From contig JADCJL010000357.1 in assembly GCA_020247055.1 (NCBI GenBank), positions 1 to 37,568 of the forward strand: DNA of 37,568 nucleotides. The letters are read 5' to 3'. A model generated the notes under the pieces. That model was not told the DNA's origin. It worked only from the letters and a program-made list of their open reading frames with translations, and did no database searches. Positions 23,672 to 31,750 of the stretch are shown here, piece after piece. The translations under genes and the position numbers were made by a program. Within the stretch, counting starts at the first letter, position 1; every line of letters begins with the position of its first letter. This DNA comes from Acidobacteriaceae bacterium (GTDB taxonomy: Bacteria; Acidobacteriota; Terriglobia; Bryobacterales; Bryobacteraceae).

Positions 23672-25243
23672 ATGGGAGGGGCCGGGGTTCCGGAGCTGGA
23701 GATTCTGGCGCCGACCGGGGGGAGGAAGACGGTTCCGCTCGAGCCGCTGCCGTACCGGATGGGGCGGCAGGAGGATAATCATCTCGTGCTGCGGGATAAC
23801 CGCGCTTCGCGGCACCATGCCCGGATTGTGTGCGAAGCCGGGCAGTACTGGGTGGAGGATCTGAACAGCCGGAACGGGGTAACGGTTGACGGGCAGAAGG
23901 TGGCGCGGGCGGAACTGGCGGACGGGGCGGTGGTGGGATTCGGGGTGGAGGACAGCTACCAGCTTGTGTTCCGGTTGCGAAGCGGGGCGGCGGGAGCGGG
24001 ACCGGCGGCAGGGCTGCGGCGGCTGCGCAGCGTGCTCGAAGTGGCGCGGACGCTGACGGGTTCTCTCTCGACCGACCATGTGCTGGCGAGTTTGCTCGAA
24101 GCGGCGATGAGCGTGACGGGCTGTGAGCGGGGTTTTGTGCTGCTGCGGGAGCGTGGGCGGCTAGAGCTGCGGATTGGGCGGGATAGCGCGGGGCTGGTGC
24201 TGGGGGAGGGGGATTTGACGGCGCCGCCAGAGGTGTTGTGTGCGGCGCTCGAGAGCCGGCGGGAGCTGCTGTCGATGACGGTGGAGGGGTACGGGCACGT
24301 GGTGTGCGTGCCGCTGCTGCGGGTGTCGATGGCGGGGGGCGAGGAGACGGCGGTGCTGGGTTCGGCGCGGGAGGCGGTGGGGCTGCTGTGTCTCGAGGCG
24401 GGTGCGGGGCGGGCGGATTTGGCGGGGCTGGGCGGGGAGCTGCTGCAGTCGCTGGCGGTGGAAGCTTCGATGATTTTGGAGAACGCCCGGCTGATTGTGC
24501 AGGAGCGTTTGAAGGAGCGGATGGAGCGGGAGCTGGACCTGGCGCGGACGATTCAGCGGGATCTGCTGCCGGATCAGTTTCCGGCGACGGGGTGGTTTCG
24601 GGCGTGCGGGGTGAGTGTGTCGTCGGCGCAGGTGGGCGGGGATTACTTTGACCTGATGGAGTTGGGGGAGGAGCGGTGGGCGGCGGTGCTGGCGGATGTT
24701 TCAGGTAAGGGGGTGAGTTCGGCGCTGCTGGCGGCGTTTCTGCAGGGGGTGTTTTTGGCGGCGACGGGGGAGTCGACGTCGGCGGCGGAGGTGCTCAAGC
24801 GGGTGAACCAGTTTTTGTTGCGGCGGACGAACGGGGAGAAGTACGCGACGCTGGTGCTGGTGACGGTGGACCGAGCGGGGCGGTTGGTGTGGGTGAACGC
24901 GGGGCACTGCCGGCCGCTGCTGTGGCGGCGGACGGGGGAGGTGTTTGAGCTGCGGGCGGCGGGGTTGCCGGTGGGGATGCTTGAAGAGGCGACGTGGGAG
25001 ACCTACCGGCAGCAGATGGAGCCGGGGGATGTGCTGGTGCTGTACTCGGACGGGTGCAGCGAGGCGCGGAACGGGGCGGGGGAGCTGTTTGGCGTTGGGC
25101 GAGTGGGGGAGGTGCTGCGGGAGAATGCGGGGCGGGGGGCCCGGGCGGTGGCGGAGGGGTTACGGGGGGCGGTGGAGGCGTTTGCCGGAGGGGAGGCGCA
25201 GGGGGACGATTTGACGGTGCTGGTGGTGGAGTATCATGCGTGA
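23672..25243 (+). CDS. FHA-GAF-SpoIIE (PP2C-type) serine phosphatase
   Basis: The 523-residue protein starts at the ATG 4 bp after the Fur-family gene. Residues 7-100 are an FHA domain (YRMGRQEDNHLVLRDNRASR, then NSRNGVTVDG) that binds phosphothreonine. About 115-290 form a GAF-like domain (LRSVLEVARTLTGSLSTDHV ... VTGCERGFVLLRERGRLELR). A signalling helix (ERLKERMERELDLARTIQRD) leads to the SpoIIE/RsbU-type phosphatase domain from about 310, with GGDYFDLMEL, ADVSGKGVSSALLAAFLQGV and LYSDGCSEARNGAGELFG supplying the metal-binding Asp residues. It would dephosphorylate a partner such as an anti-sigma antagonist; none is nearby. Codons are extremely G-rich. Confidence 0.93.
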   Translation: MGGAGVPELEILAPTGGRKTVPLEPLPYRMGRQEDNHLVLRDNRASRHHARIVCEAGQYWVEDLNSRNGVTVDGQKVARAELADGAVVGFGVEDSYQLVFRLRSGAAGAGPAAGLRRLRSVLEVARTLTGSLSTDHVLASLLEAAMSVTGCERGFVLLRERGRLELRIGRDSAGLVLGEGDLTAPPEVLCAALESRRELLSMTVEGYGHVVCVPLLRVSMAGGEETAVLGSAREAVGLLCLEAGAGRADLAGLGGELLQSLAVEASMILENARLIVQERLKERMERELDLARTIQRDLLPDQFPATGWFRACGVSVSSAQVGGDYFDLMELGEERWAAVLADVSGKGVSSALLAAFLQGVFLAATGESTSAAEVLKRVNQFLLRRTNGEKYATLVLVTVDRAGRLVWVNAGHCRPLLWRRTGEVFELRAAGLPVGMLEEATWETYRQQMEPGDVLVLYSDGCSEARNGAGELFGVGRVGEVLRENAGRGARAVAEGLRGAVEAFAGGEAQGDDLTVLVVEYHA

Positions 25244-25659
25244 GTTGTTGGGTTTGAGGTGAGTTTGGCTGGCGCCGATGGTGGCTTGGGGTTGGGGATG
25301 TTTGTGACGCGGCGCGGCGGGGGGACGTGGACTACGTGGCGATGCGGTGGCAGTTGGGGGCGGACCCGAGCGGTGAGGGAGCGGACGGGGCAACGGCGCG
25401 GGAAGAGGCTGAAGGGAACGAGTTCGGCGCGGTGGCGGGGGTGCCGGAGGGGCGGTAGATGAGAGCTTGGCGGGTGGGACGGGGAAATTGAAGGGCAGGC
25501 GCGATGGGAGGGAGAATTTACGCGTTCACGGGTAATCGGATTTTTTTTGCTTTCCTTAAACGATAGATAAGAAAAGAGTTATTTCGGCGGTCGAGTTTGT
25601 GGCGATCGGGATGGCGACGGGGACGGGCTAAGGTCTAGTCAGCGAACATTAAGTGCGCG
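25244..25659. other. Intergenic stretch, G-rich then AT-rich, no supported gene
   Basis: The first 220 bp keep the strong G bias of the phosphatase gene and contain overlapping short open frames of up to 67 codons, none with a credible start, ribosome-binding site or domain; one frame ending at 25458 could be a decayed coding remnant. The following 25510-25600 is AT-rich with a T8 run and TTAAACGATAGATAAGAAAA, a plausible promoter region for the tail-fibre-like gene, although I cannot fix -35/-10 boxes. Confidence 0.4.
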
Positions 25660-25698
25660 GTCTGCCAGGGACGAGTCCGTGGGCAGGCGTTTCTTTTC
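25660..25698 (+). promoter_or_regulatory. Attenuator-like hairpin with U-tract in the leader of the tail-fibre-like gene
   Basis: GTCTGCC (25660-25666) pairs with GGCAGGC (25682-25688, one G-U), and an inner GGA/TCC stem closes a CGAG tetraloop. TTTCTTTTC (25690-25698) follows immediately, which is the form of an intrinsic terminator. Because it is followed at once by the ribosome-binding site TGGAGG (25699-25704) and the ATG at 25713, it could act as a conditional terminator or as a stability element. It fits no riboswitch class I recognise. Confidence 0.4.
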
Positions 25699-25712
25699 TG
25701 GAGGCCCTGAGA

Positions 25713-27872
25713 ATGCGAGTTTGGAAACTGTGGATGTGCTGCTTCCACCTGATGATGTTGTGTTTGAGTGCGGAGTTTGCCCTGGCCAATCCGCCGCTTA
25801 CCACGATTCAAGATATTATCTACAAGGCTGACGGTAGCCGGTTTAATGGCGTTGCCTATATCGAGTGGACGGCATTTGAGACGCCGAACCAGATTTCGAT
25901 TGGCACTCAGAGTTTGACGCTCGCGGTCGTTAATGGAAACCTGAAGGTTAACCTGGTGCCCACAACAAACAGCCAGACCGCTGGTTACTATCAAGTACGT
26001 TACTTTAGCGATGGGCGGATTCAGTTTTCGGAACGTTGGGCCGTGCCGCCCAGCGCGACTCCGGTGAACCTGTCAACCGTGCGCGCCGCGGCGGCGCAAC
26101 AGGCCGGGGGTACTCTGCTGGCTCCCGCTCAGCTTACGATGGGTGACATACCCGGCCTGACCGAAGAACTGGCGGCGAGACCGGTGCGGGGGGCGGCTTA
26201 CGCCGCGAATCGTGCTTTGCGTTCCAGCGCGAGTGGAACCTTGGAAGCGATTGCCGGTAACCTGACTGACTGCGTGAAGGTTGACGGGACCAGTGGACCT
26301 TGCGGCAACACGGGAGGCGATTACACCGGCCCTGGTTTCGTCGATGGCGAAACGCCTTCTGGTTTGATGAATGGCACCAATACGGTGTTTGCGCTGACCA
26401 GCCAGCCTTCTCCCGCGTCGAGTTTAGAGCTGTACCGGAATGGCATCTCTCTTACGCAGGGCGTGGACTATAGCCTGAGCGCCAACTCGATTACGATGGT
26501 AACCGGCTCGGCTCCCCGGCCCGGGGATTTGTTGAAGGCGAGTTATCGAACCGCTGCGGCGTCGAATCCGACCTCGGCGGCCGGGGGGGCTCTTACCGGA
26601 AACTATCCGAACCCACAGATTGCGGCCGGCGTTATCTCCAACAATAATATTTCGAATGTAGCGGGGATTGCGGAGAGCAAACTGGCTCTGAATTTCCCCA
26701 CTCATTCCAATAGCAATGATCCTACGGCATCGGAAAAGGCCGCTTTGTCGGGTACCGTAGGAACGCCATCGGCGACCAACAAATTTGTTACCGCCAGCGA
26801 TAGTCGCCTGACGGATGCCAGGACGCCGCTCGCGCATCAGTTACTCAGTGCGCAACATAGTGATACGACGGCGGGAACTGTCGCCCGCGGAGATGTGATT
26901 GTCGGACAAGGGACCTCGCCAGCCTGGGCCAGACTGCCTTTGGGCAGCCCGGGACGCTGCTTGACCTCGAATGGTGTTGATGCAATCTGGAACACATGCC
27001 TTTATACGGGTTTTCAAGCCGGAGCGATCCCGGTGGTCAACGCCAGCGGTACTCTCAGCGAAAACATCTTTCACCTGCGCTGGGATACCTCAAACCGGCG
27101 GCTCTCGGTCGGCTCCGGTCTTTCCGACGCTACGGTCAACATTCACGATCAGTTAGGATCGAGTGGCCTGATTGTTCGGGCGGGAACCGGGCAGGGAGGT
27201 CAGCCGTTAAGCCGCTGGCAGGACCCCGCGGGCAGCGATCTGGCCACCGTGCAATCGGATGGCGCGATTACGACGACCGGACTGCAGGTTTCCCCGGCAG
27301 CGGCCCGCGCGCCTTGGCGCGACGCGGGACTAGCCGCTGATCCGGCGACCCGCGTGGATGGAGACAGCTGGTATAACACGACCGTGAAGGCCAGAAAGGC
27401 CCACCAGGCTGGGCAGACGCATACCGTCTCGCAGGTCATCTGTGCGGAAGAGGGCGTTTCCAATGAGATGAGCAGCGCGCAGATCCTCGCTTCTTGCACC
27501 CTGCCCGTCGGTTTGTTGCGGGCCGGTGACCGGATTGAGGTTCAGGTCGACGCCGAACAGATGGGTCCGTCGGCACCCTGGAATTTTCGGTTGCAATGGG
27601 GATCGACGCAATGGATCCAGCGGGTTCTGGGCGGGGAAGAGCCGAACTTGGCATTCCGTGGCTCCGGGGCGCTCCACAGCGCCGGGACGACGCTGGCGGC
27701 TCAGCACTACAGCACCGGGGGAGCGATGTTGTCCGGCGTCGTCTCGGCGAGCGATCCGTTCCAGGCTGGCGTGCAATTGGTCGTGGCCGGCTGGCTGAAC
27801 AGCCCCGCTGCCGGGGCTGCGGTCGCGGTCAGGAGTCTGACGGTAATCCGATACCCTGCTCAGGGGAACTAG
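25713..27872 (+). CDS. Exported tail-fibre-like modular protein
   Basis: The ATG at 25713, 8 nt after TGGAGG, gives a signal peptide (MRVWKLWMCCFHLMMLCLSA) and a 719-residue protein. Residues about 30-125 are beta-rich (FNGVAYIEWTAFETPN, YYQVRYFSDGRIQFSERW). Residues about 205-280 form a phage-tail-fibre-like module: FVDGETPSGLMNGTNTVFAL and LELYRNGISLTQGVDYSLS. Then come the spacer GGALTGNYPNPQIAAGVI, a fibre-type stretch with SDSRLTDARTPLAHQL, and VGQGTSPAWARLPLG. The last 170 residues look like a jelly-roll or receptor-binding head (WNFRLQWGSTQWIQRVLGG). GC is visibly lower than in the neighbours (about 45% in 25801-25860). It probably forms an extracellular adhesive or fibre; no other phage gene is present. 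Confidence 0.8.
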   Translation: MRVWKLWMCCFHLMMLCLSAEFALANPPLTTIQDIIYKADGSRFNGVAYIEWTAFETPNQISIGTQSLTLAVVNGNLKVNLVPTTNSQTAGYYQVRYFSDGRIQFSERWAVPPSATPVNLSTVRAAAAQQAGGTLLAPAQLTMGDIPGLTEELAARPVRGAAYAANRALRSSASGTLEAIAGNLTDCVKVDGTSGPCGNTGGDYTGPGFVDGETPSGLMNGTNTVFALTSQPSPASSLELYRNGISLTQGVDYSLSANSITMVTGSAPRPGDLLKASYRTAAASNPTSAAGGALTGNYPNPQIAAGVISNNNISNVAGIAESKLALNFPTHSNSNDPTASEKAALSGTVGTPSATNKFVTASDSRLTDARTPLAHQLLSAQHSDTTAGTVARGDVIVGQGTSPAWARLPLGSPGRCLTSNGVDAIWNTCLYTGFQAGAIPVVNASGTLSENIFHLRWDTSNRRLSVGSGLSDATVNIHDQLGSSGLIVRAGTGQGGQPLSRWQDPAGSDLATVQSDGAITTTGLQVSPAAARAPWRDAGLAADPATRVDGDSWYNTTVKARKAHQAGQTHTVSQVICAEEGVSNEMSSAQILASCTLPVGLLRAGDRIEVQVDAEQMGPSAPWNFRLQWGSTQWIQRVLGGEEPNLAFRGSGALHSAGTTLAAQHYSTGGAMLSGVVSASDPFQAGVQLVVAGWLNSPAAGAAVAVRSLTVIRYPAQGN

Positions 27873-27873
27873 C

Positions 27874-27893
27874 GCCTCGGTGAGAACTGAGGC
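27874..27893. terminator. Bidirectional terminator with GAGA tetraloop
   Basis: GCCTCGGT (27874-27881) and ACTGAGGC (27886-27893) make an 8-bp stem with one G-T pair and a GAGA (GNRA) loop, lying exactly between the stops of two convergent genes. TCATTTCTT follows on the plus strand. The U-tract is short, but the position and stable loop support termination for both directions. Confidence 0.6.
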
Positions 27894-28406
27894 TCATTTC
27901 TTGTGGGCGGCGCGAGCGGTGGAGGGCGGAGTCACGCCCTTCACTCGCATGTACCCAACGATGTTTCCATAGTGTGCGTTTAAGTTCGCGATATAGCCCA
28001 GCATGGTGTCAACCGGGAGGATGGTCCGAGTGCCGACACTTACTTCCCGGAGCAGCCGCGCGTCGCTTAATGACCGGATCACCTGGTCGCAGTAGTCGAA
28101 CGAGTCCCGGATCGCCTGGTCAACCGCAGGCTTGGTCATCGCCTTACCGGCACTATGGGCCGGCGGTGCGGTGCCAGCCATGGCCGAGCAGGCGTTGTAA
28201 TTCATGCCGGCGGTATGGGTTATCCAGTCACGGAAACTCCGCTGCTCGGGCGTCAATTTAAACTCCAGCGATTCAGCGGGCATGGCCGCGACTGATTCCA
28301 CGAAGTTCAACTTGGCTGTTTCGTAGCGGGTCTTGAACGCCGTCAGAATCGGGTCAGCACCCGGGACACTGACCGCCGCCAGCAGAAAAACGAAAAATAG
28401 GCGCAT
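27894..28406 (-). CDS. Exported DinB-like protein
   Basis: The 170-residue protein begins with a signal peptide (MRLFFVFLLAAVSVPGA), followed by a DinB-like helical domain: TAFKTRYETAKLNFVESVAA, FRDWITHTAGMNYNACSAMA with the first candidate metal His, and IANLNAHYGNIVGYMRVKG with the last His block. Secreted DinB-fold proteins are common in Acidobacteria and have no assigned function. Only 8 bp separate it from the upstream ftsK stop, so it is likely cotranscribed with ftsK, though the two have no evident functional link. Confidence 0.82.
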   Translation of the reverse strand: MRLFFVFLLAAVSVPGADPILTAFKTRYETAKLNFVESVAAMPAESLEFKLTPEQRSFRDWITHTAGMNYNACSAMAGTAPPAHSAGKAMTKPAVDQAIRDSFDYCDQVIRSLSDARLLREVSVGTRTILPVDTMLGYIANLNAHYGNIVGYMRVKGVTPPSTARAAHKK

Positions 28407-28414
28407 ACCGAATT

Positions 28415-30820
28415 CTAACCGAGTTGCTCGTCGATTTCGTCAAGCCAGGATGGACTTTTCAGCACCTCGCGCGGCCGGCTGCCGTCGGGTGGTCCGATTA
28501 TTCCGTCCCGGTGCATCATGTCGAGGATCCTTGCCGCGCGCCCATAGCCTAAACGCAGCCGCCGCTGCAGAACGGAAGTCGAGGCTTTGCCGAGTTCGCA
28601 CACCACGCGGACGGCGTCGCGATACTGCGGATCTTCCCGGCCATCCACAATTTCCTCCTCGCTCTCCATTTCTCCGTCCTCACTCGGAGGCGCCATGAGG
28701 AAGCTTTGATCGTAGTCGGGTTCGGCCTGCTGCTTCCAGTAGTCTACGACCATTGAGGTTTCTGTCTCGCTGACATAGGCGCCGTGTACCCGCAAAAGGC
28801 GGGCTGTTCCGGGGGGCAGAAACAACATGTCCCCTTTCCCAAGCAGCGAATGGGCGCCCATGTTGTCGAGAATTGTCCGGGAGTCAACCCTCGTGGCGAC
28901 GCGGAAGCTAATGCGCGTTGGAAAGTTCGCCTTGATCAGGCCCGTGATGACATCCACGCTTGGGCGCTGCGTGGCGAGCACCAGATGAATGCCGACAGCC
29001 CGGGCCATTTGTGCCAGGCGGGTCACACTCTCCTCCACCCCGGCTCGCTCCAGCATCATCAGATCCGCCAACTCGTCAATGATGATTACCAGAAAGGGCA
29101 GTGGTCGCAACTCCTCGCCGTCCGGAATTGCCGCTTCCTGATCAAATAGACTCCGGGGAACCGACAGGATCTGGCGAACTTTCCTGTTGTATTGCTCAAT
29201 ATTGCGAACACTTTGCGCCGCCAGTAGTTTCAGCCGCCGCTCCATTTCGAGCACCGCGTTGCGGAGCGCGTAGGTAGCCTTTTTGGGCTCAGTAATCACG
29301 GGAGTCAGGAGGTGCGGAATCCCTTCGTAGATTCCGAGTTCCACCCGCTTGGGATCCACCATGATCAGCCGTACCTCTTCCGGTGTGGCCTTATAGAGAA
29401 GGGACATGATCAACGTGTTCAGCATCACGCTTTTGCCGGCGCCCGTAGAACCGGCGATCAGCACGTGCGGCATCGTCTCGAGCGTGGCGACCTTGATCCG
29501 TCCGCTGATGTCCTTTCCCATCGTGATCGTCAGCTTGGAGGCCGAACCCTGGAACTCTTCGCTCTCGAGAACCTGACGAAGGCTGATCAGCTCCCGCCTC
29601 TTGTTCGGCACCTCAATGCCCACCGTCGGTTTGCCGGGAATGCGTTCGATCAGGACGCTTTCACACTGCAGTCCGAGACACAGATCTTCCGCCAGATTCG
29701 TTATCTTGTTGTACTTTATGCCCGCATCGGGCTTGTATTCAAACGTGGTTACCACCGGACCCGGGTTGATCTGCACAACCGATCCGAGAACGTTGAACTC
29801 TTCGAACTTCGATTTGATTTTGGCCGCGGTCTCCTTCAGTTCCTGCTCGTCATACGGATTGCGCGGTGGAACTTCGTTCAGCAGAGAGGTTGCCGGCATC
29901 ACGTAAGCGCGTCCCGTGCGCTCCTTCCGGCGACGCCCACTCTCCGCTTCGAGTGGCGCCGGAGCCAGCGGCTTTTCCCAGGGAGGCTCCTCGAGAGCAC
30001 GAATCGGGATCTCCTCTTCCTCTTTGCTTTGCGCCTCCTCCTCGACGCCGGCCTGGGCCTCCGTCTCAACCTCTTGTACCGTGCGCTTGCTCGCCCAAGG
30101 CGGCGCCTGATCGTCCAGGGGCACGACCGGGATGCCTGCCTCCTCCGCCGATGCAGTTCGCCTCTCGACGGCCGGTTTCTCCGGTCGCCGCTTGCTGATC
30201 AACTTTCGAGCGGCCCGAGCTTTCTGCCGCTGCTCCCGCCAAACTCGCCAGCGATCCAACCGATCCCTCCACCAGTCCCGCGGCCCCTCGACCCACTCGT
30301 AGACGAGCTCCATCGAAAAACGGCTTACCAAATACAAGGAAAGGAAAATCGCGGTCACGCTGAGGATTGCCGCCCCACCCAGGTTGAAGTTCTCAATGAG
30401 ATAGCTTGCGAGGGCCAATCCCGCCACTCCCCCCGCCGGCACGGCACCATCAAACGGACGAAATCCGGGGAACAGAGAGAGCAGCGTACAAACCCCACTG
30501 AGGAGCAGGAGCACCCCGGCTACCCGCACCGCAGGCGCGCCAATGGGGCGGTGGCGGATGCGTTGCACGCCTGCCGCCCCCACCAGCAGCGGTAAGCAGA
30601 ACGCGGCCAAGCCGACCACACTGTAGATCAGGTCCGATACCGTCGAGCCGAATCGACCTGTCCAGTTCGCAGCGCGCTCTAATCCCGTTGCCGTGTTCCA
30701 GGATGGATCCCCGGGGTGGTAGCTAACCAAGCTCAACAGCAGAAAGAATCCTGCTACCAAAAACACCAATCCCGTTACTTCATTCAGCCGGGGACTGGCC
30801 GAGGGCTTCAATATGTTCAT
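28415..30820 (-). CDS. ftsK: FtsK/SpoIIIE family DNA translocase
   Basis: The 801-residue protein pumps chromosomal DNA through the closing septum and activates dimer resolution. Four membrane helices lie within residues 15-175 (VTGLVFLVAGFFLLLSLVS is the first). A charged, Glu-rich linker (about 180-320) follows, shorter than in E. coli. The motor domain has Walker A GSTGAGKS (457-464), Walker B LVIIIDELADLMML (D582, E583) and LATQRPSVDVITGLIKANFP. A gamma winged helix for KOPS recognition ends the protein at about 730-795 (VLQRRLRLGYGRAARILDMM). The gene is preceded by a 62-bp gap to uppP on the same side and followed by the exported DinB gene. Confidence 0.96.
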   Translation of the reverse strand: MNILKPSASPRLNEVTGLVFLVAGFFLLLSLVSYHPGDPSWNTATGLERAANWTGRFGSTVSDLIYSVVGLAAFCLPLLVGAAGVQRIRHRPIGAPAVRVAGVLLLLSGVCTLLSLFPGFRPFDGAVPAGGVAGLALASYLIENFNLGGAAILSVTAIFLSLYLVSRFSMELVYEWVEGPRDWWRDRLDRWRVWREQRQKARAARKLISKRRPEKPAVERRTASAEEAGIPVVPLDDQAPPWASKRTVQEVETEAQAGVEEEAQSKEEEEIPIRALEEPPWEKPLAPAPLEAESGRRRKERTGRAYVMPATSLLNEVPPRNPYDEQELKETAAKIKSKFEEFNVLGSVVQINPGPVVTTFEYKPDAGIKYNKITNLAEDLCLGLQCESVLIERIPGKPTVGIEVPNKRRELISLRQVLESEEFQGSASKLTITMGKDISGRIKVATLETMPHVLIAGSTGAGKSVMLNTLIMSLLYKATPEEVRLIMVDPKRVELGIYEGIPHLLTPVITEPKKATYALRNAVLEMERRLKLLAAQSVRNIEQYNRKVRQILSVPRSLFDQEAAIPDGEELRPLPFLVIIIDELADLMMLERAGVEESVTRLAQMARAVGIHLVLATQRPSVDVITGLIKANFPTRISFRVATRVDSRTILDNMGAHSLLGKGDMLFLPPGTARLLRVHGAYVSETETSMVVDYWKQQAEPDYDQSFLMAPPSEDGEMESEEEIVDGREDPQYRDAVRVVCELGKASTSVLQRRLRLGYGRAARILDMMHRDGIIGPPDGSRPREVLKSPSWLDEIDEQLG

Positions 30821-30882
30821 GCGCGTTAAGGCCGCGTCAAATCCGGAGCCCCTTCATTGTCGCAGACTTGGCCCCCGATGCG

Positions 30883-31698
30883 CTATCTTTCGCGGAACGC
30901 CAAACCAAGCACGACCAGTCCGAACGCTACCCGGTAGATCACAAAGGGCAGAATCGAGTTCGTGCGCAGAAATCGAAGGAAGAAGGCGATCACCGCCAAT
31001 CCTGTCACCGCGCTGACACCGATTCCGATCACCATCGGCGCCACCATCTCCTCCTCCATGCCGTGTTTGCGAAGATCCAACAAGGCCTTCACCGCCGCCG
31101 CTCCCACCGCCGGCGTCGAGAGCAGAAAACTGAAGCGCGCCGCCGCCGCCCGGTCCAGATGCCGGAACAAACCCGCCGCCAGCGTCACCCCACTGCGCGA
31201 GGTCCCCGGCACGATCGCCAGCGCCTGCGCTGCGCCAATGAAGAGGCCATCCGCCAGCGTGACCTCGCCGAGGTCCCGCGTGGCCCTCGAAACGCGCTCC
31301 GCTCCGTACATCACCAAACCCATGCTGATCGCCATAACCCCCACCACATACGGGCTCCGCAAGGTCGTCTCTATAGCGTCCTTAAACAGGAGGCCCGCCA
31401 CGGCAACCGGCACGCTTCCGGCAACTAAGTACCAGAGCAGCCGCGGATTCCTGCTTAACTGAAAGTCCTTGCCGGGGCCGAAACCAACCGCCTGGGCCAG
31501 AATCTGCATCCAGTCTCTCGAAAAATACACCATCACCGAAAGCAGCGTTCCTAAATGTAAGGCTACGTCAAACTCGAGACCTTGATCCTTCCAGCCAAAC
31601 AGCCAAGGAGCCATCGCCAGATGCGCGGAACTCGAAACCGGCAGAAATTCGGTCAATCCCTGCAGGATCGCTAAGACGATCGCTTGGTAAATCGGCAT
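30883..31698 (-). CDS. uppP: Undecaprenyl-diphosphatase UppP/BacA
   Basis: From the ATG at 31698 the protein has 271 residues (MPIYQAIVLAILQGLTEFLP), the normal length; an upstream start at 31752 overlaps the divergent pyruvate kinase gene. It removes a phosphate from undecaprenyl diphosphate at the inner membrane, recycling the lipid carrier for peptidoglycan and polysaccharide synthesis and giving bacitracin tolerance. Signature motifs are present: LTEFLPVSSSAHL near the start and VPGTSRSGVTLAAGLFR near residue 170, with the catalytic Glu, Ser and Arg. About eight hydrophobic helices are seen. It lies 62 bp upstream of ftsK in the same direction. Confidence 0.95.
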   Translation of the reverse strand: MPIYQAIVLAILQGLTEFLPVSSSAHLAMAPWLFGWKDQGLEFDVALHLGTLLSVMVYFSRDWMQILAQAVGFGPGKDFQLSRNPRLLWYLVAGSVPVAVAGLLFKDAIETTLRSPYVVGVMAISMGLVMYGAERVSRATRDLGEVTLADGLFIGAAQALAIVPGTSRSGVTLAAGLFRHLDRAAAARFSFLLSTPAVGAAAVKALLDLRKHGMEEEMVAPMVIGIGVSAVTGLAVIAFFLRFLRTNSILPFVIYRVAFGLVVLGLAFRER

Positions 31699-31750
31699 AA
31701 TGGAATCATTAGGGTAACGTAGATCTCTCCTCCGATCCAAAACAACTGGC

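Noticed and set aside
25259-25462. 67-codon frames after the phosphatase gene
   Set aside because: No ribosome-binding site, no plausible start in the best-looking frame, and composition simply reflects the G-rich strand.
25713-27872. Prophage remnant around the tail-fibre-like gene
   Set aside because: No integrase, capsid, terminase, lysis or attachment sequences occur nearby, and the protein has a signal peptide, unlike phage fibres.
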